Counted from the first letter of the stretch, positions 17,726 through 26,840 are shown. The stretch is DNA of 64,000 bases from Diaminobutyricimonas aerilata (GCF_002797715.1 NZ_PGFF01000001.1:1077304-1141303); one strand, 5' to 3'. Translations and numbers: made by a program. The notes: generated from the letters alone by a model not told the origin.

Positions 17726-19459
17726 ATGACCCGCCTCTACAACGACCCGCAGGCGTTCGCCGACGAGATGATCGACGGCTTCGTCGCCGCCAACTCGCGC
17801 TGGGTGCGCCGCGTCAGCGGCGGTGTGGTGCGCGCGACGCGCACCGAGCCCGGCACCGTCGCCGTCGTCGTGGGCGGCGGCTCCGGCCACTACCCGGCGT
17901 TCGGCGGTCTCGTCGGCCGCGGTCTCGCCCACGGTGCGGCGATGGGCAACCTCTTCGCCTCGCCGTCGGCGCAACAGGTGCACACCGTCGCCGCGACGGC
18001 GCACCGCGGAGCGGGCGTGCTGTTCAGCTACGGCAACTACGCCGGCGACGTGCTGCACTTCGACCAGGCGCAGGAGCGCCTGCGCGCCGAGGGCATCGAG
18101 TGCCGCACGGTGCGCGTCACCGACGACATCTCGAGCGCGCCCGCCGACCGCGCCGATCAGCGCCGCGGCATCGCCGGCGATCTCACCGTGTTCAAGGTCG
18201 CGGGGGCGGCCGCGGATGCGGGCTACGACCTCGACGGCGTCGTGAGGGTCGCCGAGCGCGCGAACGAGCGCACCCGCTCGTTCGGTGTCGCATTCTCGGG
18301 CTGCACCCTGCCGGGTGCGGATGCCCCGCTCTTCACGGTGCCGGAGGGGCGCATGGGCGTGGGCATGGGGATCCATGGGGAGCCGGGTATCCACGAGGCC
18401 GACGTGCCGAGCGCCGACGGGCTGGCGGAACTGCTCGTCTCCTCGCTGCTCGGCGAGGTGCCGCAGAGCGTCGACACCGTGCGGGGGGCACGGGTCGGCG
18501 TCATCCTCAACGGCCTCGGCTCCGTCAAGTACGAGGAGCTCTTCGTCGTCTACCGCCGGGTCGCGCAGCTGCTCGCCGAGGCTGAGCTCGAGGTCGTGGA
18601 CCCGGAGGTCGGCGAACTCGTGACGAGCTTCGACATGGCGGGCGTCTCGCTCACCCTGTTCTGGCTCGACGACGAGCTCGAGCGGCTGTGGGGTGCGCCG
18701 TGCGACACCCCCGCCTACCGCAAGGGCGCCCTCGAGCCCGCCGAACTGATCGACGACACCGAACTCGCCGCGGAGACGGCCGCGGAGATCCCGCCGGCGA
18801 CCGCCGCCTCGCGGCAGGTCGCGGACGTCGCGGTCGCCGCACTCGCGACGATGTCCCGCACGATCGACGAGCACGTCGACGAGTTGGGCCGCATGGACGC
18901 GATCGCCGGCGACGGCGACCACGGAATCGGCATGCAGCGCGGCGTGCACGCCGCCGTCGACGCGGCGCGGGCCGCGCACGCCGCCCAGGCGGGCGCCGGT
19001 ACCGTGCTGGCCCTCGCCGGTGACGCGTGGGCCGACCGGGCCGGCGGCACCTCCGGTGCGCTGTGGGGCGCGATCCTCCGCGCCGTCGCGACCGAGGTCG
19101 GCGACGAGCGGGTGCCGGACGCCGCCGCACTCGCCCGCGGCATGCGCGCGGCGACCGACGCCGTGCTCCGCTTCGGCGCGGTCGTCGGCGACAAGACCAT
19201 GGTCGACGCTCTCGTGCCCTTCGCCGACGAACTCGAGACGGCCGTCGGCGACGGCGCCGGAATCACCGCCGCCTGGGCGCGCGCCGCCGATGCGGCCGCC
19301 GCCGCGGCCGCCGCCTCCGCCGACCTCATGCCGCGCATGGGTCGCGCGCGCCCCCACGCCGAGAAGAGCCTCGGCACGCCCGATCCGGGAGCGCACTCCT
19401 TCGCGCTGCTGATGAGGGCCGTGCTCACCACCACCACGAACGGAAGGAACGCGTCATGA
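17726..19459 (+). CDS. lerK: Dihydroxyacetone-kinase family sugar kinase (DhaK-DhaL fusion), probable erythrulose kinase
   Basis: A 577-residue ATP-dependent kinase of the fused type. The DhaK half (residues 1-340) holds the histidine that binds the substrate carbonyl (His217 in MGIHGEPG) and the [11 protein letters not shown] block. The DhaL half (about 365-570) holds the ATP-Mg aspartates in [10 protein letters not shown] (Asp396, Asp398) and [10 protein letters not shown]. Neighbouring RpiB and TIM homologues argue that the ketose is erythrulose rather than dihydroxyacetone. AGGAG precedes the ATG. The symbol is inferred from context. Confidence 0.72.
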   Translation: MTRLYNDPQAFADEMIDGFVAANSRWVRRVSGGVVRATRTEPGTVAVVVGGGSGHYPAFGGLVGRGLAHGAAMGNLFASPSAQQVHTVAATAHRGAGVLFSYGNYAGDVLHFDQAQERLRAEGIECRTVRVTDDISSAPADRADQRRGIAGDLTVFKVAGAAADAGYDLDGVVRVAERANERTRSFGVAFSGCTLPGADAPLFTVPEGRMGVGMGIHGEPGIHEADVPSADGLAELLVSSLLGEVPQSVDTVRGARVGVILNGLGSVKYEELFVVYRRVAQLLAEAELEVVDPEVGELVTSFDMAGVSLTLFWLDDELERLWGAPCDTPAYRKGALEPAELIDDTELAAETAAEIPPATAASRQVADVAVAALATMSRTIDEHVDELGRMDAIAGDGDHGIGMQRGVHAAVDAARAAHAAQAGAGTVLALAGDAWADRAGGTSGALWGAILRAVATEVGDERVPDAAALARGMRAATDAVLRFGAVVGDKTMVDALVPFADELETAVGDGAGITAAWARAADAAAAAAAASADLMPRMGRARPHAEKSLGTPDPGAHSFALLMRAVLTTTTNGRNAS

Positions 19460-19920
19460 GCGACGCCCTGCGCATCGTCGTCGGATCCGACGACGCCGGC
19501 TACGACTACAAGGAGGTGCTGAAGGCCGACCTCGACAAGAGCGACCTCGTGGCCTCCGTGACCGACGTCGGCGTGGACGCCGACGGTCACACCCCCTACC
19601 CGACCGTCGCCATCGCGGCCGCCGAGATGGTGGCACGCGGCGAGGCCGACCGGGCCCTGCTCATCTGCGGCACCGGCCTCGGCGTCGCGATCGCGGCGAA
19701 CAAGGTGCAGGGCATCCGCGCCGTCACCGCCCACGACAGCTACTCGGTCGAGCGCGCGGTGCTCAGCAACAACGCGCAGGTGCTCACCTTCGGTCAGCGC
19801 GTCGTCGGGCTCGAGCTCGCCCGCCGCCTCGCCCGCGAGTGGCTCACCTACCGCTTCGACGAGTCGAGCGCCTCCGCCGACAAGGTGCGCGTGATCGACG
19901 AGTACGAGGCGCAGGACTGA
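19456..19920 (+). CDS. eryI: RpiB/LacAB-family sugar-phosphate isomerase, probable D-erythrulose 4-phosphate isomerase
   Basis: A 154-residue RpiB-type isomerase with the active-site cysteine Cys71 in [14 protein letters not shown] and the following [21 protein letters not shown] block. The ATG overlaps the kinase stop (ATGA). A housekeeping ribose 5-phosphate role is possible, but its place between an erythrulose-type kinase and a TIM homologue matches the EryI/RpiB partner of Brucella and mycobacterial tetritol pathways, which turns D-erythrulose 4-phosphate into D-erythrose 4-phosphate. That functional step is inference from gene context. Confidence 0.72.
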   Translation: MSDALRIVVGSDDAGYDYKEVLKADLDKSDLVASVTDVGVDADGHTPYPTVAIAAAEMVARGEADRALLICGTGLGVAIAANKVQGIRAVTAHDSYSVERAVLSNNAQVLTFGQRVVGLELARRLAREWLTYRFDESSASADKVRVIDEYEAQD

Positions 19921-19921
19921 G

Positions 19922-20680
19922 ATGGCCCTCGCCATCGGCGTGAGCCTGAAGATGTACTTCGGCCACGCCCGCACGCTCGAATGGGTCGACGCGGTCGCCG
20001 CGCTCGCCCGCCGGCACCCCGCCGTGCGGGACGGAATCGTGCGCCTGTTCGTCGTACCCACGTTTCCGGCCCTCGTGCCGGTGCTCGAGCGCGTCGCCGG
20101 GACGGGCATCGAGGTCGGAGCGCAGGACGTGGCGTGGGCCGACGAGGGTGCGTACACCGGCGAGGTGAGCGCCGTCGAGCTCGCCGAGATCGGCGTGCGA
20201 CTCGCGGAGATCGGCCACGCCGAGCGGCGACGGCTCTTCGGTGAGACGGAGCAGGTCGTCGCCGACAAGACGGCCGCCGCCCTGCGGAACGGAATCGTGC
20301 CGTTGCTGTGCATCGGCGAGGCCGAGCGGATGCCCGTGGCGGATGCGGCCCGCGAGTGCATCGGGCAGCTCGATGCCGCGATCGACGGGTCTCCGGGCGG
20401 GGAGCTGCTCGTGGCCTACGAGCCGCACTGGGCGATCGGCGCGGAGCGTCCCGCCGAGCCGGAGCACATCCGCACCGTTCTCACGGCGCTCCGCGAGCAC
20501 CTCGCCGCGACGCCCGGTTTCGCGGGCGGCGCCATCTACGGCGGCAGCGCCGGACCGGGCCTGCTCACCGAACTCGCGGGCGCGACCGACGGGCTCTTCC
20601 TCGGCCGGTTCGCCCACGACCCCGCCGCGCTCGAGGCGATCCTCGACGAGGCGCTGCGCATCCGGGGGGCGGCGGCGTGA
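19922..20680 (+). CDS. lerI: Triosephosphate-isomerase homologue, probable L-erythrulose 1-phosphate isomerase
   Basis: A 252-residue TIM barrel. The catalytic triad is kept: Lys10 (SLKMY), His99 (EIGHAERR) and Glu167 (AYEPHWAIG). However, the canonical NWKMN, IGHSERR and AYEPVWAIGTG motifs are altered, and the phosphate-loop region reads AIYGGSAGPGLL. This divergence, plus an operon of sugar genes instead of gapA-pgk, fits the EryH/LerI group that isomerises L-erythrulose 1-phosphate. One base separates it from the previous stop; its own stop overlaps the next GTG. Confidence 0.74.
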   Translation: MALAIGVSLKMYFGHARTLEWVDAVAALARRHPAVRDGIVRLFVVPTFPALVPVLERVAGTGIEVGAQDVAWADEGAYTGEVSAVELAEIGVRLAEIGHAERRRLFGETEQVVADKTAAALRNGIVPLLCIGEAERMPVADAARECIGQLDAAIDGSPGGELLVAYEPHWAIGAERPAEPEHIRTVLTALREHLAATPGFAGGAIYGGSAGPGLLTELAGATDGLFLGRFAHDPAALEAILDEALRIRGAAA

Positions 20681-21477
20681 CCATCGGACTGAGCACCTAC
20701 TCCTTCTTCTGGCAGCTGTCCGACGAGGCGCCGCAGCCGCTCACCCTGTCTGACGTGCTGCGTCGCACCCGCGAGCTCGGCGTCGACCTGCTGCAGATCT
20801 GCGACTACCCGGCGATCGAGCAGTGGGACGACGACGCCGTGCTCGCGCTGAGACGTGAGGCGGATGAGCTCGGCATCGAACTCGAACTCGGAACCCGCGG
20901 CATCCGCCCCGCTCACCTGCGCCGCTACCTGCACCTCGCCGAGCTGCTGCGCGCGCCGCTCGTGCGCAGCATGGTCAACACGGCGGATGACCGGCCCACG
21001 CCCGACGAGGCGGCCGCGGCGCTCGCCGAGGTGATGCCCGAGTTCGAGGCCGCCGGGGTGACCGTCGCGCTCGAGACGTACGAGCAGCAGAGCTCGACGG
21101 CGCTCGTCGAACTCGTGGAACGCGTCGCCTCGCCGCGGCTCGGCATCTGCGTCGACCCGGCCAACACCGTCGCGGGGCTCGAACTGCCGCGCGACGTCGT
21201 CGAACGGGTCGCCCCGCACGTCGTCAACGTGCACGTGAAGGACTTCGCCTTCAGCCGCCGCGACGGCTGGGTGGGCTTCACCCTCGCCGGTGTGCCGCTC
21301 GGCGAGGGCCTGCTCGACTACGACCACCTCATCGACACCGTCGACGCCCGGGCCCGCGGGCTCAGCCAGATCATCGAGCACTGGCTGCCGTGGCAGGGCG
21401 ACTACGAGACCACCGCTCGCCTCGAGAACGAGTGGAACGACCGAAACCTCGACTACCTCAGGAGGAACAACCCATGA
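20677..21477 (+). CDS. oiaC: Xylose-isomerase-like TIM-barrel enzyme, possible 3-oxo-isoapionate decarboxylase
   Basis: A 266-residue AP-endonuclease-2/xylose isomerase-like TIM barrel. Likely metal ligands are the glutamate in VALETYEQ, the aspartate in GICVDPANT, the histidine in VHVKD and the glutamate in IIEHWLPW. Members are isomerases, epimerases and, as I recall, the OiaC decarboxylase that makes L-erythrulose from 3-oxo-isoapionate. The kinase and isomerases upstream accept exactly that product, which is why I favour OiaC. The GTG overlaps the previous stop (GTGA). Confidence 0.6.
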   Translation: MTIGLSTYSFFWQLSDEAPQPLTLSDVLRRTRELGVDLLQICDYPAIEQWDDDAVLALRREADELGIELELGTRGIRPAHLRRYLHLAELLRAPLVRSMVNTADDRPTPDEAAAALAEVMPEFEAAGVTVALETYEQQSSTALVELVERVASPRLGICVDPANTVAGLELPRDVVERVAPHVVNVHVKDFAFSRRDGWVGFTLAGVPLGEGLLDYDHLIDTVDARARGLSQIIEHWLPWQGDYETTARLENEWNDRNLDYLRRNNP

Positions 21478-22328
21478 CCGAGAACCTCACCATCGCCGTG
21501 ATCGGCGCCGGCGGCAAGATGGGCATGCGCGTCTCGAACAACCTGCAGAAGACCGGCCACACGGTCTTCTACAGCGAGAACTCGCCCGCCGGGCAGGAGC
21601 GCGTGAGCGCGACCGGCCGCATCCTCACCGACACCGACACCGCGGTCGCCGACGCCGACGTCGTGGTGCTCGCCGTTCCGGACCGCGCCCTCGGCGCCGT
21701 GTCGGAGCACGTCGTGCCGCAGCTGAAGACGGGCGCGATCGTGCTCACGCTCGACCCGGCTGCCGCCTACGCCAACCTGCTGTTCCGCCGCGATGACGTC
21801 GAGTACGCGGTCGCGCATCCGTGCCACCCGTCGGTGTTCGTCGAGCGGCACACCCCCGAGGAGTACGCCGACACGTTCGGCGGCATCGCCGCGAAGCAGG
21901 ATGTCGTGGCGGCCCTCGAGTCGGAGGACGAGGCCGTGCGCGCCATGGCCGAGACGGTCATCCGCGTCATCTACGCGCCCGTCATCGACGTGCACTGGGT
22001 CACCGTGAAGCAGCTCGCCTACCTCGAGCCGACCCTCGTCGAGACGGTCGCCTGCATGGTCGGGGACCTGCTGCGCGAGGCGCTGCACGAGACGGTGCAC
22101 ACCGTCGGCGTGCCCGAGGCGGCCGCGCGCGCCATGCTGCTCGGACACACGCAGGTCGCGCTCGCGAACACGCTCAAGGGCGACAACCCGTTCTCCGACG
22201 CGTGCCTCATCGCGATGGACTACGGCCGCGAGACGATCATCAAGGACGACTGGAAGCGCATCTTCAGCGACGACCAGCTCGACCACGTCATCTCGCGGAT
22301 GCTGCACCTCGACGGCATCACCCGCTGA
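21474..22328 (+). CDS. apnO: PGDH_C-type NAD(P)-dependent dehydrogenase, possible D-apionate oxidoisomerase
   Basis: A 284-residue protein with an N-terminal Rossmann domain (AVIGAGGKMGMRVSNNL) and a helical C-terminal domain of the phosphogluconate dehydrogenase-like PGDH_C type, with YAVAHPCHPSVF, VKQLAYLEPTLVETVACM and AMLLGHTQVALANTL. As I recall, the characterised ApnO that oxidises and rearranges D-apionate belongs to this family. The ATG overlaps the previous stop (ATGA) behind AGGAGG. It is the last gene of the operon, 8 bases before a strong terminator. Confidence 0.6.
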   Translation: MTENLTIAVIGAGGKMGMRVSNNLQKTGHTVFYSENSPAGQERVSATGRILTDTDTAVADADVVVLAVPDRALGAVSEHVVPQLKTGAIVLTLDPAAAYANLLFRRDDVEYAVAHPCHPSVFVERHTPEEYADTFGGIAAKQDVVAALESEDEAVRAMAETVIRVIYAPVIDVHWVTVKQLAYLEPTLVETVACMVGDLLREALHETVHTVGVPEAAARAMLLGHTQVALANTLKGDNPFSDACLIAMDYGRETIIKDDWKRIFSDDQLDHVISRMLHLDGITR

Positions 22329-22336
22329 CCCGACCG

Positions 22337-22366
22337 CCGGCCGGCGCGCTCCCTCGCGCCGGCCGG
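22337..22366 (+). terminator. Hairpin terminator of the C4 sugar-acid operon
   Basis: A perfect 12-bp stem, CCGGCCGGCGCG and its complement, with a CTCCCT loop, 8 bases after the last stop of the operon and followed by CGCCTTCCC. Confidence 0.8.
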
Positions 22367-22387
22367 CGCCTTCCCGCTCGTCGCACG

Positions 22388-22483
22388 CCCGTTGCGCTAC
22401 ACCTCCGCCGTCACGCGGCCCCGTTGCGCTACACCTTCGCCGTTACGCGGTCCCGTTGCGCTACACCTTCGCCGTTACGCGGC
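22388..22483. repeat. Three tandem copies of a 32-bp repeat
   Basis: Three back-to-back 32-base units begin CCCGTTGCGCTACACCT; units 2 and 3 differ only at the last base, and unit 1 differs from them at two further places. About 28 bases past the array, TGTAGCGCGAC (22512-22522) is a near-complement of GTTGCGCTACA within the unit. The rest of the 405-base gap before glpX shows no gene; it probably holds the glpX promoter. Confidence 0.85.
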
Positions 22484-22733
22484 ATGTTTTCCTGGCGCGC
22501 GAGGGCCTTCCTGTAGCGCGACGAGCTGCTGACACCGCTCGCCGCCGTCGCCGCCCGACCGGGCCGGAGCGATCCGCTCGGTGCCGTTGCGCACATCCGT
22601 GCATCCCGTGCCCGGGAACGTTCCGCGTGGCTAGGCTGGCGGTACGCCGACCACCACCTGGCGTGAACCCTGGCCGGGCCGCCGGCCGCTGCCTTCCGGC
22701 AGATCTTCGACCGACGACGACAGGGAGACACAG

Positions 22734-23747
22734 GTGGACACCCACACCGGCACCCTCTTTCAGCACCCCGACCGCAACCTCGCCATGGAACTCGTGCGGG
22801 CGACCGAGGCGGCGGCCATCCGCGCCGTGCCGTTCATCGGACGCGGCGACAAGAACGCCGCCGACAAGGCGGCGGTGGATGCGATGCGCAAGTTCCTGGG
22901 TACCGTCGACTTCGACGGTGTCGTGGTGATCGGCGAGGGTGAGAAGGACCACGCGCCGATGCTCTACAACGGCGAGATCGTCGGCACGGGACGCGGCCCG
23001 GCGTGCGACATCGCCGTCGACCCGATCGACGGCACCTCGCTCACCGCGGCTGGCCGCCCGAACGCGTTGTCGATGCTCGCCGTCGCCGACCGCGGCAGCA
23101 TGCTCGACGCGTCGACCGTGTTTTACATGGAGAAGATCGTCACCGGGCCCGAGGGCATCGGGGTCGTCGACCTGCGGCAGTCGGTGGGCGAGAACATCCG
23201 TGCCCTGGCGAAGGCGAAGGGCAAGGACGTCGGCGAGATCCGCGTCGCGGTGCTCGACCGTCCGCGGCACGCGCAGCTCATCGAGGAGATCCGCGAGGCC
23301 GGCGCCGGCACACGTCTGCTGCTCGACGGCGACGTCGCCGGCGGCATCAACGCGGCCCGGTACGAGAGCCGCATCGACATGTGCATCGGAATCGGGGGCA
23401 GTCCCGAGGGTGTCGCGACCGCGTGCGCGATCAAGGCGCTCGGCGGTCTCATCCAGGGCCGGCTCGCCCCGAAGACGGCTGAGGAGCGCGAGCGCGGAGC
23501 GGCCGCAGGACTCAAGTTCGACTACGTGTACGGCGCCGATGAGCTGGTGCGCAGCGACAACACGTTCTTCGTCGCCACCGGAGTGACCGACGGCGAGCTC
23601 GTCGAGGGTGTGCGTCGCAAGGGGCCGATCATCCGCACCGAGAGCATCGTGCTGCGGTCCCATTCGGGCACGGTCCGCCGCGTCGTCGCGGACCACCTCG
23701 CCGAGAAGTGGCTCGATGAGGGCCCGGCGCTGCGCGCCACCCTCTGA
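22734..23747 (+). CDS. glpX: Class II fructose-1,6-bisphosphatase GlpX
   Basis: Gluconeogenic phosphatase; in actinobacteria GlpX is usually the only FBPase. The 337 residues contain VVIGEGEKDHAPMLYNGE, the metal-binding DPIDGTSLTAAG block, and GGSPEGVATACAIKALGG. The GTG start at 22734 has AGGGAG upstream. It stands alone, between the sugar-acid operon terminator and its own strong terminator. Confidence 0.95.
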   Translation: MDTHTGTLFQHPDRNLAMELVRATEAAAIRAVPFIGRGDKNAADKAAVDAMRKFLGTVDFDGVVVIGEGEKDHAPMLYNGEIVGTGRGPACDIAVDPIDGTSLTAAGRPNALSMLAVADRGSMLDASTVFYMEKIVTGPEGIGVVDLRQSVGENIRALAKAKGKDVGEIRVAVLDRPRHAQLIEEIREAGAGTRLLLDGDVAGGINAARYESRIDMCIGIGGSPEGVATACAIKALGGLIQGRLAPKTAEERERGAAAGLKFDYVYGADELVRSDNTFFVATGVTDGELVEGVRRKGPIIRTESIVLRSHSGTVRRVVADHLAEKWLDEGPALRATL

Positions 23748-23754
23748 CTACGGC

Positions 23755-23786
23755 GAAGGGCCGCGCGAGTGATCGCGCGGCCCTTC
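23755..23786. terminator. Bidirectional hairpin terminator between glpX and rmuC
   Basis: A perfect 14-bp stem, GAAGGGCCGCGCGA and its complement, with a GTGA tetraloop. It starts 7 bases after the glpX stop and ends 19 bases from the rmuC stop; both sides finish in TTC-rich sequence. Confidence 0.85.
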
Positions 23787-23805
23787 TCGTACGTCGTGTC
23801 GCCGG

Positions 23806-25275
23806 TCAGGCGGTGCGGCGGGTCTCCTCGTCGCCGAGCACGGGTGTGACCTGCGCGGGGTCGATCTCCGGGCGGCCGATGCCGGTCTCCTCGAGGGCGG
23901 CGAACTCCAGCTCGACGGCCGCGGCGACGGCGCGCTTCGGCGCGCGCTCGGTCGTGCCGGTGAGCTCGTACGCGGTCAACTCGCGGGGCGTCTCCTCGAC
24001 GCCTTCCATCGCGCCGATGACCTTCGACTCGTCGAGCACGTTGAGCTTGCGGGCCGACGGCAGCACCTGGCGCTCGAGCGATCCGACGAACTTGTTGTAG
24101 TCGTTGACGGTCGCCTTCACCGAGCGGCCGAGCTTCTCGACGTGCTGCGCCATGGTGGCGAGGCGTCCGTAGAGCTCGCGGCTGAGGTCGAACAGCGTCT
24201 TCGCCTCTTCGGTCACGGTGGCCTGCTGCCAGCTCACGGCGACCGTCTTCAGCACGGAGAAGAGGGTCACGGGCGAGGCGAGCGCGACGCGCTTCGAGAA
24301 CGCGAACTCCATGATCGTCGGGTCCACCTCGAGTGCGGACGAGAGCAGCGACTCGCTCGGGATGAACGCGATCACCATCTCGGGGCTCGCGTCGAGTCCC
24401 TCCCAGTACGCCTTGCTGCCGAGGGTCGTGATGTGGTCGCGCACCGCCTTCACGTGCGCTCGCATGAGGGTCTCGCGGCGCGCGAGTTCCGCATCCGGCG
24501 CCGTCGCGGCGATCGAGTTGGCCTCGATGTAGGAGTTGAACGGCACCTTCGCGTCGACGGCGATGCTCTTGCCGCCGGGGAGGTTGACGACCATGTCGGG
24601 GCGGCCGTGGCCGCGGTCGGAGACGATGCTCGACTGCACGTCGAAGTTGACCCGCTGCAGGAGTCCGGCGGCCTCGACGACGCTGCGCAGCTGCGTCTCG
24701 CCCCACACCCCGCGGGTGGAGTTGTTCTTGAGGGCGGCGGCGAGCGACTCGGCGGTGGCGCGCAGACGCTCCTCCGACTCGGTGGCGCTGCGCAGCTGCT
24801 GCGCGAGCTCGCCGTGCTGCAGGTTGCGCTGCGTCTCGAGCTCGGTGACCTTCTGCTGCATCGTGCGGAGCGTCTCCTGCACGGGCGTGAGCGCCTGCAG
24901 CACCTTGCTCTCACGGCGCTCCGCCTCGACGCGCGCCTCCGCCTCGAGGCGGTGCCGCTCGACGAGTTCGGCGTTGCGCTGCTGCTGCGTCGCGACCTGC
25001 TCGCGCAGGCTCTCCGCGGTCGCGGTGATCGACGCGAGCTCGCGCTCGAGTTCCGCACGCCGCATCGACTCGGCCGCCTGCAGTTCGGCGCGCACCTCCG
25101 CCTCGGCGGCGCGCAGCTCGACGAGCTCCCGGGCGTGCTGCTCCTCGACGAGCCGGTGGTCGGCGAGATCCGTCACGGGCTCGACCCGGCGCGACCGTGC
25201 GACGAGCAGACCGATCACCGCGCCGAGGGCGACACCGATGAGGAGTCCGAGCAGAAGAGGGAGAACCGCGTCCAT
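23806..25275 (-). CDS. rmuC: DNA recombination protein RmuC
   Basis: A 489-residue protein with an N-terminal transmembrane helix (about residues 4-26), a long coiled coil (about 35-180, rich in Glu/Arg/Ala) and the RmuC nuclease-like domain from about 185, with NNSTRGVWGETQLR, RPDMVVNLPGG and the DAKVPFNSY acidic motif. RmuC limits recombination at inverted repeats and acts in anti-phage or DNA repair contexts. The C-terminal 60 residues are a low-complexity extension. It converges on glpX. Confidence 0.92.
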   Translation of the reverse strand: MDAVLPLLLGLLIGVALGAVIGLLVARSRRVEPVTDLADHRLVEEQHARELVELRAAEAEVRAELQAAESMRRAELERELASITATAESLREQVATQQQRNAELVERHRLEAEARVEAERRESKVLQALTPVQETLRTMQQKVTELETQRNLQHGELAQQLRSATESEERLRATAESLAAALKNNSTRGVWGETQLRSVVEAAGLLQRVNFDVQSSIVSDRGHGRPDMVVNLPGGKSIAVDAKVPFNSYIEANSIAATAPDAELARRETLMRAHVKAVRDHITTLGSKAYWEGLDASPEMVIAFIPSESLLSSALEVDPTIMEFAFSKRVALASPVTLFSVLKTVAVSWQQATVTEEAKTLFDLSRELYGRLATMAQHVEKLGRSVKATVNDYNKFVGSLERQVLPSARKLNVLDESKVIGAMEGVEETPRELTAYELTGTTERAPKRAVAAAVELEFAALEETGIGRPEIDPAQVTPVLGDEETRRTA

Positions 25276-25332
25276 GTCTTCAGTGTCGCAGCGGGTTCCG
25301 ACATCGCCGGCCGCGACCCGCCCGTGCCGCCC

Positions 25333-25935
25333 TCAGACGAAGGTGGGAACCGCCGCTCCGAGCGGCGTCGCAACGGTTCCGATGGTGCCGAGCTTCAGGC
25401 GGGCGAGGTCGACGAGTCCGGTCACGTCGGGCGCGTCGTGGCGCCGAGCGGCGTGGACCGCGATCGCGGCGCAGGCGCGGGCATCCTCGAGGGCGTCGTG
25501 GTGGGAGAAGTCCTCGAAGCCGGCGGCCATCGCCACGACGGGCAGGCGGTAGGAGTCGAGGTGGTAGGTCTTACGGGCGAGCTGCAGCGTGCACAGGTAG
25601 TTGTAGCCCGGCGTCGGCAGCAGGTGCGCGTCGCACGCCGCCCGGATGACGCCCATGTCGAACCCGGCATTGTGCGCCACGAGGTGGTCGTTCTCGGCGA
25701 ACGAGACGAGATCGTCGAGTTGCTCCGCCCAGGTGGCGGCGTCGATCACGTCGTCTTCGGTGATGCCGTGGATGCGGGTGTTCCACATCGAGAACCCGCC
25801 GAAGGTGGGGCGGATGAGCCACTGCGCCTCGTCGACGACACGCCCGTCGCGCACCTTCACCATGCCGACGGAACAGGCGCTCGCGGGGGAGTTGTTGGCG
25901 GTTTCGAAGTCGATCGCGGTGAAGTCGAGGGGCAC
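25333..25935 (-). CDS. DnaQ-like 3'-5' exonuclease (DEDDh)
   Basis: A 200-residue exonuclease domain. Catalytic residues are visible: Asp and Glu in FTAIDFETANN, Asp in VAHNAGFDMGVI, and His/Asp in HHDALEDARACA. The MWNTRIHGIT block between them is typical of stand-alone proofreading-type domains. No polymerase or BRCT domain is attached. The GTG start lies 58 bases downstream of the rmuC start region on the same strand, with no clear ribosome site. Confidence 0.85.
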   Translation of the reverse strand: MPLDFTAIDFETANNSPASACSVGMVKVRDGRVVDEAQWLIRPTFGGFSMWNTRIHGITEDDVIDAATWAEQLDDLVSFAENDHLVAHNAGFDMGVIRAACDAHLLPTPGYNYLCTLQLARKTYHLDSYRLPVVAMAAGFEDFSHHDALEDARACAAIAVHAARRHDAPDVTGLVDLARLKLGTIGTVATPLGAAVPTFV

Positions 25936-26028
25936 GAGCGAAGGCTCGCACGGCCCTCCGACGTGGCGACGGATGCCGCGCCGCTCACCTCGGAACGGCG
26001 GCCGCGCGCTCCTCGTGGCCGTTCAGCG

Positions 26029-26102
26029 CGCCGAGCGTGCCCATTCGCGACAGAATCCGCCGGAATCCGGGACGAAAGTGTCGCGAACGGGCACACTCGG
26101 CG
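26029..26102. repeat. 24-bp inverted repeat element with 26-base centre
   Basis: Arms CGCCGAGCGTGCCCATTCGC and, on the other side, GCGAACGGGCACACTCGGCG pair over 24 bp with two mismatches that become G-T wobbles on the minus strand. The outer 14 bases (CGCCGAGCGTGCCC) recur in the element at 58938. It ends 12 bases from the stop of the lipoprotein gene, so it may double as its terminator. Confidence 0.7.
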
Positions 26103-26113
26103 GAGGCGGGCCG

Positions 26114-26803
26114 TCAGAACCCGAGGTACGACTCCTGGGGCGAGTGAATGGCGGTGACCGGCCCGCCGTCGGGCGTGCCGAGCAGGCCGATCATCTTGGT
26201 CGTCTTGCTCTCGGAACCGACCCGCTCGGGGAACTCGGGATCGGTCAGGTACATCACGCCGCCCTCGAACCAGTCACGGCGGACCGCTTCGGCGAAGCCG
26301 GGCATCGTGGTCAGGTCGGAGCCGACGTGCTGCCCGGTGCGCGTGACGACGTCGAGCTCTTCGACGGTCGGTGCGTCCACGCGGATCCAGGCGGGAAGGA
26401 AGTAGTCGGTGCGCGGGAAGTCGAGGCGCGCGATGCCGAGAGTCAGTCCCTCCCAGGCGTAGGTGTCGAAGTCGGCGATGTGCGTGCCGTCGCCCTTCTC
26501 CTCTCCTGTGACCGGGTCCGCCTCGAACGCGACGTCCACTGCTTCGAGCAGCGCGTCCGGTTCGGCGTCCCATCGCACCTCGGTGAGTACCTCATCCGTG
26601 GCACTGTGCACGGCGAATCCGGCCGGCCCGATGACGATCGCGGCGGGCGCGTCGGGGTCTTCGGTGGGCGTCGGGGTAGGGGATGGGGACGACGCCGAGG
26701 GGGACGCGACAGGCTCCGCGGGGGCGGCGGTCGCGCATCCGGCGAGAGTGAGCGCGGCCACCGCGACGAGCAGCAGGCGGCGGAGGGTCGAGTTGTCGTG
26801 CAC
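26114..26803 (-). CDS. Lipoprotein of unknown function
   Basis: A 229-residue secreted lipoprotein. The signal peptide ends in the lipobox LAGC (Cys23), followed by an alanine/proline/serine linker of about 30 residues and a globular domain. It is related in layout and motifs to the next upstream gene at 26841: both have a Pro/Ser/Thr linker, an AxVIxxAG strand, and a WD-x-E segment. I do not recognise the family. The GTG start has AAGGAA upstream. Confidence 0.7.
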   Translation of the reverse strand: MHDNSTLRRLLLVAVAALTLAGCATAAPAEPVASPSASSPSPTPTPTEDPDAPAAIVIGPAGFAVHSATDEVLTEVRWDAEPDALLEAVDVAFEADPVTGEEKGDGTHIADFDTYAWEGLTLGIARLDFPRTDYFLPAWIRVDAPTVEELDVVTRTGQHVGSDLTTMPGFAEAVRRDWFEGGVMYLTDPEFPERVGSESKTTKMIGLLGTPDGGPVTAIHSPQESYLGF

Positions 26804-26840
26804 GTGGGTTCCTTGCGGTGTGATCGAGTGGAGGGAGGAG

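Noticed and set aside
22388-22483. Possible CRISPR array
   Set aside because: The three 32-base units are directly joined, with no spacers, and no cas gene is in the window.
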